Below are positions 11,760 to 22,131 of a stretch of 64,000 bases of DNA, one piece after another (positions within the stretch are counted from its first letter, which is position 1; every line of letters starts with the position of its first letter). The position numbers were made by a program, and so were the translations under genes. The DNA is from Hygrocybe punicea (Eukaryota; Basidiomycota; Agaricomycetes; Agaricales; Hygrophoraceae). The notes below the pieces were generated by a model. That model made no database searches and was not told the origin of the DNA. It worked only from the letters and a program-made list of their open reading frames with translations. The DNA is taken from assembly GCA_963556145.1 (NCBI GenBank), contig OY744469.1, positions 1,798,001 to 1,862,000 of the forward strand. The letters are read 5' to 3'.

Positions 11760-14228
11760 TGGCACCAAATGTGGTCGCTGCATGGCATTGGAGGGAATTG
11801 GCATTGGTGTGGCATGAAAAATAATTGAAGTAAGTGCATCAGTTTCTGCATGGCGAAAATCTCTTACCTGCATTAAGTCAATGTCCAGGTGTAAATGGTG
11901 TGGAAATCTCGAGGGAGGAATGATGGGTGCTCTTTGTGCTCCATGCAAGAACCAGCTGGCTGTAGCCAGCACAGGTATGATTATTAGCATCTTCGTTCAA
12001 TTGTTTGAGCTATTCTGATAAAGATGTCAGGCAATATACCCTCTGGGCATGGCACACCTACTCAAAATATTCTGAGTGACAGCATATTGGCTGCAGCCGA
12101 ACATTTCTCTGACACAGCCTTGAAATTTTGTCTGAAACCCAAGTCCATCACAGGTCGACCTCAGAACCCTAGTTTATCAGCAGCTGGTGTCATCAACCAC
12201 CAGCGTAACACTGCTCTCAAGTTGAAGTTGAAATTTGAGGAGTTGAATATCAACATTGAGCTTTGGAAGTACCCGAACACAGGGAAACAGGCAGTGAAGG
12301 TATTGTCCTCTGCTTGCTTCATAATGACAGTCTAAAACAAAAACATCATGATGTTGATAGATGCAACTTCTCGGTATGGCCATACAGTTCAGTCTCAAGG
12401 AATCCGTTAGCGACCTGTTTGACAATGTGATTGATCATGCACGAAGAGTATATGCAAATTCTCCCAAGTGTGATGAACATGAATTTGCGGTCATCACAAG
12501 GTAGGATAATGCACCTTTGCGAACTACATCACACCACAGAACACTTGCTTGTCACAAAGGGATGACATTGAGTTTGGTATGATGATTTGTGGCAGTTTCA
12601 CTCATTTGGATGTCGACAAAATCCATGGTACTGTTGATGAGTTTTACTCAGGTGCAAAGGCCGAAGGATGGATTACAGAGAAGTCAATCAAGAATAACTC
12701 ACTTTCACTCCGTCTCTACCTTCATGAGAGGCCACCTGTTTGTAAACCTTAGAACCGTTAGAAGGGAAAGTTAACATTTTCTTTAGATCTATGAAAGCGA
12801 TGACAATGAGCCCAGGCAAAGTCGTCTGAGTAAAGCACCAACTTTGAAACCGTCCAGATGAAAGCGTGCATCTGCTAGTGGTATTGTCCAACTTCTGTGC
12901 TTTTAAAATCTACTATCAATCTTGCACAGTTTCCGAGACCAATCCTGCAAAGAAATCACGGTACTCAAGTTCTTATGCACCTTGCAAGAGCGCTGCCACC
13001 GCAGTCACATATGATAGCTATCCTTTTCGCCAGTGTAGAGACATATATCTCTGGGTACGTATTCACTCATTTTATCATATTCCCCATTTGTTCTATCATT
13101 TGTATGTAGTGGCTGTTGTAAATAGTCACAAACAAGAAGAGTTTTGGGTTTTCACCCCAACGACAAATGGACTTGCACAATGAATCCGCGCCTACCCAGG
13201 CCGCATTCACCACACCGGATCACATGGATCGCAGACAAGACAGGCGACATCACAAGCATCCATGGTGCTGCCACAGAAACCATTCTTGTTGCTCAGAACT
13301 GGTGGAAGTATGCTGCACTTGGGATGAAGGATGCTGGGGTTTATCTTGCTAGTGGAATGTGGAAGCATGTATTCCAGGCATGCACTATTACTGCCTCACA
13401 TGCCTGTCTGCATCCAGCATTTCATAGGGTCGTGTTGGCCAGGATTTTCTCGCAGTCTTTCAATTGAAGACATTTGAGGATGAGGACCTCAATCAAGGCG
13501 ATTTGGCAAATGAAGGCAAAGCACTCTGCTTGATTGAGTACTTTCTCCAGTCGTTTTATGAATGTGCCGAGGCAGAGGAGGTTAAAGACCTACTTCATGA
13601 GTATTCAATATGGCTCTATTTTTTTTCCCCTTACAGTTGCACAGAAATCGTGTGCAACCGAGCTTTCATCGGGGTGCTCTGTGATTATTTCCAATTCCCA
13701 AATGATATCCCTGAAGATTCTCGCTCTCTCATTGGACAAAGTTTTCTGGCTGCCCCACTCCTCCCGACAGCTGAGATGGAGGAAATGAAGCTTTCTGGCA
13801 ATGAGGACTTTACACCCAATCCTACAAAAATTGGCCAGACTGTGGATGCATTTGCACACCATGTCTGGGTTGAGACCAAAGGCACTCATATTCTGGCTGA
13901 TCTTCAAGGTCAGTTTTTGTTACAAGCAGGTATACTATATTGATTTCAGCGGCAGGCTTCATGTCAAAGGAAGAAATATTCACCTTATTTGACCCACAGT
14001 TACATAGGTTCGTTTTACATGGTCTCTCCGATCAGCCTTGATATTTGAATCACAAACTTGTTTAGTAAAATAAAAGACTGTGGGCCATGGGATGGTGGGA
14101 CTCACAAAATTGATTGCTTTCAAAGAGATCATTCCTGCAACCATCTTTGTCATGCCTTGAAGCTCCCTGCCATTAACCTCGAAACATGCAAAAAAAAGAT
14201 TTGTTCACTTAATATAGTCTTCTTTTAA
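11760..14228 (+). pseudogene. T1 alpha-type protein kinase gene, broken
   Basis: A multi-exon reading on the plus strand. An N-terminal Cys-rich segment (KCGRCM, then CKWCG...CAPCK near 11890-11950) is followed, after an intron ending in TGTCAG near 12030, by NIPSGHGTPTQNILS. Later exons lead to the alpha-kinase core: HVWVETKGTHILADLQG (~13860-13908), FDPQLH (~13990) and the zinc-binding end RDHSCNHLCHALKLP (~14130-14170), the H-x-CN-x2-C signature of the MHCK/eEF2K family. These kinases phosphorylate Ser/Thr in alpha-helical substrates. It is interrupted by a solo LTR (13034-13214). Without the LTR and one target copy the frame reads YPFRQ-ITWIADKTGD with no break. A TGA at 12859-12861 sits where an Arg codon (CGA) is expected. 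The tail faces the T1 integrase 3' end ~100 bp away. Confidence 0.7.
13034..13214 (+). mobile_element. Solo LTR (family B) inside the T1 kinase gene
   Basis: TGTAGAGA...CACCACA, 181 bp, similar along its length to the 204-bp LTRs at 36657 and 38790. It is flanked by CCAG (left) and CCGG (right), a 4-bp duplication with one CpG-type change. Excision restores the kinase reading frame. Confidence 0.85.
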
Positions 14229-15334
14229 TTTTTTCCACCACTCGAAACCATTCTTTACTATACCCCTTCCTTAGGTAGATGATAAATGACATTGTCTGGT
14301 AGTTTAATACATTGAAAATATGAGTTACCATTAGCCTGAACTCAGATATGGTATCATTGCTTGAAAGATCTCCCAGACATTTTGAAGGGTAACCGGTGGC
14401 AAGGCAAGCTCATCAAAGACCTTCTGAGCACGAGCAGAATAGTCCCTGGAGACAAACCGTATAATATCCTCCTCACCAATATCTTCCATAAGCTGGCGAA
14501 TAACCGTGACTTCCACCCTCTGCAAGCCGTCCTTGCCACCATACTTCTCGTGCAATGAAAAGGCAACATTGGGTGAGACACCAGATGGTAGTACCTTGTT
14601 TTTATCATGGTGAATGACATGGTTGTTGAAGCAATCCATGAGTTCATTGAGTTCCCATTGGATCAAGTCTGGCCAGAGCCACTGCACAAGATTACTGACA
14701 ATGACAGCTCAGAATGCATTTCCAACTATTCTGTGGTACTCACAATTGATCAGGATCGGTAGGGTTGTAAATACCATTGCTGGCCTCAAAAAAAACTTTA
14801 ACATTATCCCCCCACTGTAAGTGTAGGCAAAACCACCCTCGTTCAATTGTTATATTGCGGATACTTGTCAAAAATCGGTGTGCGGGTATTTTGTCAATGA
14901 GGAGCTCGGGGACAAAGAATTCTCTAGGGAATGATAAGCACAATCAAATAGAACCTTGTAATCCATACCTCAAAGCATTAGCCAAACCAAAAACATTGGT
15001 CGTTTCACTGCCACAGTCCGTGGTAGTTTGAATTGGCATCCCTGAAACTCAACAATGAAATATGGCATTACATGGCAGGCAGCCACCAACCTTCGTACTC
15101 ACACACAAGTGAGAGCCACAGATAGGCAATTACATTCTTCAGATGGTTGTTAGGTACAACCCAGAGCCCGAGCCACTTCCCTGACCACTTGTCTCTCACC
15201 CCCTATATTGGAAAACCGTGCTGAACCAGTTTGTCGTGACCATCGCATGACCACTCGTCTTGGATACCTAGTGAAACTAGAGGCTGCCAGAAACCTTCTT
15301 AGCAGTTGGCTCCCGCAAGTCAAAGCTGTCTCGG

Positions 15335-15949
15335 TGTAGAGGCTCCGGATCGTGTGGATCCGTTTCCCCTTCATATCAGACACCGCTCCCGTCCATTTCC
15401 ATTCTCGTATCATCAATTCCATTCGATTCCGCTCGTTTCCATCGATTCTGCTCCGGATTCCGCCTCCGGAATCATTCCTACTTGCACTGCAATGTCCCTA
15501 ACAACCCAGAATCAGTACGTATATAGTCATATATCATGTATCTTCATTTCCCGTCTCCTAGTACATAGCACCACTCCACCATTCCTCCACTCCACTACCC
15601 CTATCACTTACAGCCTTCGCTTGTAGTACATGGTTACTACAGCACAGGATCCCTCACAGTAGTATAAAAGTAGCATATTTATACTACAAACCATATAGAA
15701 ACACCAATCCCCAGACACATATAGAAATACCGATACCCAGAGTCACATATAGAATCCTCTTATTGTCCCATCCCATATATACTTGCCTTCGTCCTTTCCC
15801 CACATTCTCTCTCTGACTCCGGAACCCCTGGATTCGGGTTGGATTGACCAGACTTCTAAAAAGAAACTAAATTCCTCTGATCACTTCTTAGCTGATCACC
15901 ACTTTCCGTAGATTCCCATTCCGGGTCTACAACTGAACTCGCTGTCACA
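15335..15949 (+). repeat. 5' LTR, family A
   Basis: Starts TGTAGAGGCTCC and ends CGCTGTCACA, followed after two bases by the primer-binding site. It contains a TATA-like 'agtataaaagtagc' near 15660 that could be the promoter. Confidence 0.85.
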
Positions 15950-16132
15950 ACTGGAGCCCACCATGAGGAATTTAGTTCTTTTGTCTTTTCATACCCTCCC
16001 CACCATCGGGTTTGACTTTCATGATGTTTCTCCTTTGTTCCCGACTCTAATTGCTCAGCCCCGCTTACAACTTCAACTCCTTCCTCGTACCTCCCTGACC
16101 CGACCCACTTCCCGATTTGGAAATTCCCCGAT

Positions 16133-17854
16133 ATGACGCACGGATTGATGCCTCTCCGAGGTGATCGTTCAGCCCCGACATTTCATGGTGACGAACACGA
16201 CCTTCCCTGCTTCTTTGATGAAATTGACATGCTTGGCTCTGACTGTGGACTTACGGACACTATGAAAATTCGCTACACGCTCCAGTACCTCGATAACGAT
16301 GACTACGAACTTTGGTCTACCCTTCCCGCCGCTTCAGCAAAAGACTTCATCGCTTTCTGACATGCTGTTTTCGCCTTCTATCCTGGTGCCACGGACAGTA
16401 TTCGGTATATGATTGTGGATCTCGATCAATTGATTAGACGACAATCGGCTTATGGTATAGAAAACAAGATGGACTTAGGACAATATTTCCAGGACTTCAT
16501 ACGCATATCTGGAGTACTATATGACAACAGCTGTTTATCAGACAAGCAACGGAATGAGTATTTTGCCAACAGATTTGACTTGGACCTTCGTCAATGTGTT
16601 GAAGAGCGACTTCATTACCTTCTTCCCAGTCATTACCACGATGATCCATACCCGGTTGATATTTTCCACGATGCCGCATTGTTTCTCCTTTCCGGTTACC
16701 GTTCCATTCTGGAATCCATTGTCACTGCAACCCCCATTGCCATTTCCAGTCCCGATTCCGGTCCTGCTCCAATACCTGTTGCAGTCATCTCACCTCAGGA
16801 ACAGATTCCGTCCTCAATCCTGCCCACCGTTGTTCATTCCGTCCCCCACGTTCATTCCAGTCCGTCCCTGTTGTCATGTTCCCCATCCCCATCCTTATCC
16901 ATTCCAGTGCCCGTCGATACTGTCATTTGTTTACAGGTTTTGTCATCCAGTCCTGTGTTGTTCCTGTCCGAGCCCCTTCCTGATTTATCAATGCTGGTCA
17001 TCGATTCCATCTTGCCTTCTGGTCCTGTTCCCGATTTATCCATTCCGTTTCCTATTTCGTCCCCGTCGTCTCCGGTTTCATCCCCTCCGGTTTCCGTCTA
17101 CGAACTCGTACCGGACCTGCTCCCATTTGCTCCGGATTCTCTAGATATAGACATTCTGTCCCCGTTATTGCCACCATATTGTCTCCCCTCCCAGTCTATC
17201 GAGATTCCATCCAAGTTGGTTGAGTATCCCGTACCTGTTTCTAATCTGAACCCGTTACCCCCTCTGTCCCCGTCACCCCTTGTCATTCCCACTCCTGTAT
17301 CGTCTCTGGTTCCATCCTTGCCCATTTGGGGCACTCTATTGTCTCCGGTTCCCTCCTCGCCCACTTGGGGCACTTTGTCGTTTTCGCCCACTTGGGGCAC
17401 CCTGTCATTTTTAGACCCGTCATGCGGCGCACCCCTTGTATGGGATCATGTTGGTGTTGGTACTCCGGTTCTCGATTTTATATTGTTCCTCGTTTCCGCT
17501 TTCATTTTATTTTGTCACCATACATTGGACCTCCGTCTCCTCGACACCTCGCTTGAATTTTTGCAAGAAGCTCTTCGTCTCCTCTTGTCATTCCACCTCT
17601 GCTCTTCTTTCAGAAACTCTTGTGAGGATGAGAATTCATTTCCATCTCCTATTTTTGCATTTTCATCTTCCGTTCCACTTTCCGTTCCTGCTCCCGTTTC
17701 TCATTTATTTATATTTTCATTTCCGTTTCTAGTTCTCTTTGTTTCCTGCCCTTTCCGGTCCCTTTTCATTTCTGCTGTATTCTGGTGCTGTCCTCCACCT
17801 CAACCACCAGATTTCGTTTTACTTAGCTTTCCATTTCACCATTTCCGTCTATAG
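16133..17854 (+). pseudogene. Gag-like ORF of the family A element, with nonsense change
   Basis: It starts MTHGLMPLRGDRSAPTF and aligns along its length with the intact 473-residue frames of the array. The conserved core is DYELWSTLPAASAKDF ... SAYGIENKMDLGQYFQDF ... LSDKQRNEYFANRFDLDL, followed by a long Ser/Pro-rich tail. TGA at 16358-16360 replaces the Arg codon CGA of the intact copies. The same frame is then open to 17854, beyond the stop used in the array copies. It has the helical core layout of Agaricomycete retrotransposon Gag proteins but no zinc knuckle. Confidence 0.8.
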
Positions 17855-17926
17855 GTTTTATTATGTACTCTATTTTTCTCTATGTACATTGTCCTGCATT
17901 CCGTTTCCCTTTCTGTCCATTCCTTT

Positions 17927-19396
17927 TTATTCCCTTCTTCCTTCATCAAGTTTGGTGTCGATTAGGTTGAGTTGACCAAGGATGTGGGCTTGGTTCGCAT
18001 GGAGTCGGTTTAGCTCCTTTGTCCAATGGGTTAGCTTCGTATGGATCTCCGCGACGTATTCAGATAGGCCGTCCGCGATCGTCGAGATCTCCCGTTGGGT
18101 TTCCATCACCATCTTCCGCATTGCCCTTATGTGGTCGTTGATTCTGGCTCCAATCCACGGGTGCTTGAATGGATTCCCTCGCCTCCCATCGTCCCGCTCC
18201 GATTCCATATCCGGTTCGACATCAGTCAATGTCCATTTGCTTGTCGACGCTACTCTGGCCCATAGCTTGGGCTTCTTCACTGGCTTTGAAATCTTCTTCG
18301 CGATGATCTTTCTCTTTGGACTTCCCGCCTTCACCTTCCCTTTCCGTTCCACTTTCCCAGTTCCGGTGGCCGGTCCCTTCGTCAATAACCCGCAACGTCG
18401 TTTGAGCCTTTTGCAATGGTTGCACGCATACCCTTCGATTCCACGACAAACCACATTGGTGGTCATGCACGCATCGCATTGCTGGATCCAGAATGACTGC
18501 ATATACTACGAATTAGTTAGGCACAATGGATATACGAGTCTGCGAGATATTACTTACCCCCAGAAGCTTTCCCTTCGGTCCCATGTCCCCATTCCCACTT
18601 GCATTCGAAAAGTCATCCCCGTTATTGTACTCCCCATGAATGGTTTCGTTGTCCCGGTTGACCCTTTTATCCCGGGTGGCCTTTTTGTTTTTAAGAGCTT
18701 GAAGCCTCTCATATTTCTGGAGTTGTTGCTCGGCCCAGTCGCCGTCCATGTCCTCGTCCTTGTCCTCATTTCCACAATCGCTGGCTTGTCCGGTCTCCTC
18801 CCGGTCCCTTTCCGTGGCTGCATCAGCCTCCCTTTTCACTGCCTCTGCTGCCTTTGCCCTTTCCACCTCTGCCCTCCTATTTATCTCCTCCTTGTACTGA
18901 CGCAAATCCTCTGCCCATTTCCGCTCAAGCTCCGCCACCTCTTCAACCTGTTGTCTCCTCGCTTCCTCCTCCTCCTTTTCCTCCTGCAACCGTGATGCTT
19001 CCTCGACTTCCTGACACACCCGCCTCTTCCTGCTCCCACTTCTTGTATTCCTCCCAGCTCCGCAACAACCACTCCTCGACCTCCAGCACCATCTCTCCGC
19101 CCATCGAGAAGTCCCTTGGTTCTGTCATGTCGATTCCATTGTCCTGGATTTCCGTCAATATTCCCCTGTAGTTCCACTGCCGGGTATCGTTAGTTCGTGC
19201 CATTTACAGGAATGGGATCTCTTACCATGGCCCGTCATCATCTCACCACCCATTGCCGTGCCTCGTTCTCAAATCCATCACGTACGATATCGATTCCAGC
19301 CACGTCGACTTCTAGTAACTCGGCTACGGCGCTCTTGAAGTCTTGCCGCGTTTCTGCATCGAGAGTGTTGAGGAAGTTGTTGTATTCCGTCGACAT
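17927..19396 (-). pseudogene. Antisense gene of family A element, diverged copy
   Basis: It has the same three-exon layout as the array copies. Exon 1 begins MSTEYNNFLNTLDAETRQDF (ATG at 19396). Exon 2 (~19180-18555) carries the coiled coil (LERKWAEDLRQYKEEINRRA). Exon 3 (18505-17927) carries the Zn2Cys6 cluster with all six cysteines (CDAC, C, C, C, C near residue 260) and ends LIDTKLDEGRRE. Exon 3 is open over its full 192 codons despite many substitutions relative to the array. A frame slip is needed near 19040-19020 in exon 2, so this copy is probably inactive. It converges on the Gag frame, with stops only ~73 bp apart. Confidence 0.75.
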
Positions 19397-19732
19397 TTGG
19401 TGTTGGAGTTGGGGTTTGTTGGGATTGTTGAGCTTGTTGAGCTTGTTGTCGAGATTGTTGAAGTCGCGTTGAAAAGTTTTCTTGTTTGTATTTGTTGCCC
19501 CATCACGTGACCATTATTTCCCTGTCCAGCCGTCTCACCCACCCTGTTTTGGTAGCTCCAGATCGCCCCTCTCTGATGCTTCGATACCCACCAGCTTCGA
19601 CTCAGCTCACGTTGTACTCCCGTTTCCGTCCATTTTCGACATCGCTTCCACTGTTTTCTTCCCACAATGCCAGAATCTTCGTTACTTCGTATGGATCGAC
19701 CAGGGATGGTCTCAATCTGAGTCCTGACTGGA

Positions 19733-20992
19733 TGTAGAGGCTCCGGATCATGTGGATCCATTTCCCCTTCATATCAGACACCGCTCCCATCCATTTCCAT
19801 TCCCGTTGTGACGGCGAGTTCTGTTGTAGACCCGAAATGGGAATCTACGAAAGTGGTGATCAGCTAAGAAGTGATCAGAGGAGTAAAGTCTTTCTGTAGT
19901 GTCTAGTCAATCCAACCTGAATCCAGGGTTCCGGATCAGAGGGGAAGTGTAGGGAGTGGAGTATGAAGACTAATATGGAGACGATACGAAGCGAGGACTA
20001 AAAGTGTAGAACTGAAGGGATGTAATATGATATGGTGTAATATGATAGGGTGTAATGTGATGTGATACGGTACAATGTGATGTAATGTTATAATGTGGTT
20101 GTAGTATAAGGGTACATCTTTTATACTACTGGGAGTGATCCTGTGCTGTAGTAACTATGTACTACAAGCGAAGGCTGTAACTGATAGGAGTGGAGTGGAG
20201 TGGAGGAATGCTATGTACTAGGGAGACGGGAAATGTAGATACATGATATATAACTATATACATAGTGATTCCGGGTCGTTAGGGACATTGCAGTGCGTGT
20301 AGGAACGAATCTGGAGGTGGAATCTGGAGCGGAATTGATGGAGAGGACCGGAATCAGGCGGAATCGATGATGCATGAATGGGAATGGATGGGGACGAAGT
20401 GGGATATGAAGAGGATTCGGGTCCAGACGGCCCGGAGCCTCTACACCGTATCATCGATTCCGTTCGATTCCGCTCATTTCCATTGATTCCACTCCGGATT
20501 CCGCCTCCAGAATCATTCCTACTTGCACTGCAATGTCCCTAGCAACCCGGAATCAGTACATATATAGTCATATATCATGTATCTTTGTTTCCCATCTCCT
20601 AGTACATAGCACCACTCCACCATTCCTCCACTCCACTACCCCTATCATTTACAGCCTTCGCTTGTAGTACATGGTTACTACAGCACAGGATCCCTCACAG
20701 TAGTATAAAAGTAGCACATTTATACTACAAACCATATAGAAATACCAATCCCCAGACACATATAGAAAATACAGGATATCATTCCCCCCTCACATCTTAT
20801 CACTGCACTTCAGTTCTATTTCTTAGTCCACTCTTCGTCCTTTCCCATACTCTCCCTCTGAGCCCGGAACCCCTGGATTCGGGTTGGATTGACCAGACTT
20901 CTAAAAGAAACTAAATTCCTCTGATCACTTCTTAGCTGATCACCACTTTCCATAGATTCCCATTCGGATCTACAACCCCACTCGCCATCACA
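19733..20992 (+). repeat. 3' LTR of family A element, interrupted by a solo LTR
   Basis: The segments 19733-19806 and 20446-20992 together match the 5' LTR. The 639 bp between them is an inverted LTR of the same family. Confidence 0.85.
19807..20445 (-). mobile_element. Solo LTR (family A, inverted) nested in the 3' LTR
   Basis: It reads TGTGACGGCGAG...GGAGCCTCTACA, the reverse complement of the family A LTR. Exact 4-bp duplication CCGT lies at 19803-19806 and 20446-20449. It therefore inserted after the element at 15.3-21.0 kb was in place. Confidence 0.9.
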
Positions 20993-21168
20993 TCGGTCTT
21001 GGATGAACATCTGCTGTGTTATATAATCGTTAAATAAAACATTAGTGGGCGCAGATTAATTATGTATATGAATCACCATGTAAGGTGGATGCCTGTCTCC
21101 AGAGCGATGCGCTCCTTTATTGTCCAGGGTCCCTGGCGGCTCAGTGGATCCTTCGCAAGCTGATCTGA

Positions 21169-21555
21169 TACAGTGTTCAATGGCTCCTTTGAACACTACC
21201 AGTCCTTTGAACACCCTGATATAATTGATTCTGCACTGATTTCTACTGCTAAAAAATGTTCTAATTCCTTCAGTGTATTATCTGAACCTATCTAGACATT
21301 GTTTTTTATTCAGAACCACCAATAAAATTAGAAACTGAATATTCATAAAGTAGAGAGAAATCTGATCACTCCTTTGAACACTAATGTTTTGACCATAAAA
21401 CATTCCAGTATCAACAGATTTCTTTAAAAATTGGTATGAGAGGTCTTGAGATATATGAGCAACCTTTTGTCTATTCAGATTTTGTTCAAGATAATTTGGC
21501 TACCTGTGGCATTTGAGGGTAATTTTTGTGTTCAAAGGAGCCATTGAATACTGTA
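21169..21555. mobile_element. TA-flanked MITE in the T1 integrase gene
   Basis: Body 21171-21553 (383 bp). The ends CAGTGTTCAATGGCTCCTTT and its inverse (AAAGGAGCCATTGAATACTG) form ~26-bp terminal inverted repeats with two mismatches, flanked by TA on both sides. This is the signature of a Tc1/mariner-derived non-autonomous element. Removing it with one TA gives an open integrase frame (KEKLVSDQLAKD). Confidence 0.9.
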
Positions 21556-22131
21556 CAAGCTTTTCTTTGATAGTAGTGGGAAGGAGTCGAGTGGTAACGC
21601 CACTAGCCATCAATCCGAGTGCTTTATGACAACATAGTATAGTTTTCGCACTGTGTAAATGATACAATCAATCCAGTGACACGGTACATAGAAGATGAAC
21701 TTGCCTCATTGAAATGCCATGCTCAGTCTGTAACAGCAAACGTATAGTCTCCACATTCGTAATATTGCGATGATGGTATTGCTCAAGAAGCTCCTGAACA
21801 TGAAGATCATCCTTTGATGCTGGCAAGAAAAAATATTAGCAGGGGATGCACGGGCATCACAAGTATGTACATACAGCAATCTTTATGCTGGTTCTTGCCA
21901 GTAGGATTGCGGTTGTAGGCACTGTCAGATGTCAATGGTTCGGCAGCATCTTCTTCGTTATCTTCTTGATCCATGATTAAGGTAGAAGATGTGGATGTTT
22001 TAGAGGGAAAACCTACCCTTTTTTGTACCAGAGGCAATGTGTTGCGGCCACCGACATGTGTTGTAACTCTAGTACCACGTTTCTATTGTCCAACATTAGC
22101 GCATAGATCACAGTGAATTTTGCTGAAGAGC

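Larger units (their letters stand above)
15331..20996 (+). mobile_element. Full LTR element, family A (sense Gag + antisense Zn-cluster gene)
   Basis: LTR 15335-15949, internal region 15950-19732, LTR 19733-20992 (the latter enlarged by a nested solo LTR). It is flanked on both sides by TCGG (15331-15334 and 20993-20996). The primer-binding site TGGAGCCCACCATGAGG starts at 15952. The internal part holds a Gag-like frame (+) and the antisense coiled-coil/Zn2Cys6 gene (-), with no reverse transcriptase, RNase H or integrase frame, so it is non-autonomous. It lies inside the T1 integrase gene. It is a diverged relative of the 52-64 kb array in opposite orientation. Confidence 0.9.
14331..22090 (-). 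pseudogene. T1 DDE integrase/transposase gene, split by two insertions
   Basis: Read from right to left. The N-terminal exons (VTTHVGGRNTLPLVQKR..., then DDLHVQELLEQYHH) lie at about 22075-21700. RLLPTTIKEKLVSDQLAKD spans a MITE, then SRQGPWTIKERIALETGIH (~21130-21070). After the LTR element (15335-20992) come the core motifs: DEWSCDGHDK (~15255-15225), LWVVPNNHLKNVIAYLWLSL (~15165-15105), TTTDCGSET (~15025-15000), NITIERGW and LQWGDNVKVF (~14860-14780). The C-terminus DKNKVLPSGVSPNVAFSLHEK ends at the stop 14331-14333. This is the 'integrase core' family common in Agaricomycete genomes. An in-frame TAG (15203-15205) replaces the Trp expected after GFPI. The gene is dead: two insertions and one nonsense change. 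Confidence 0.8.
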
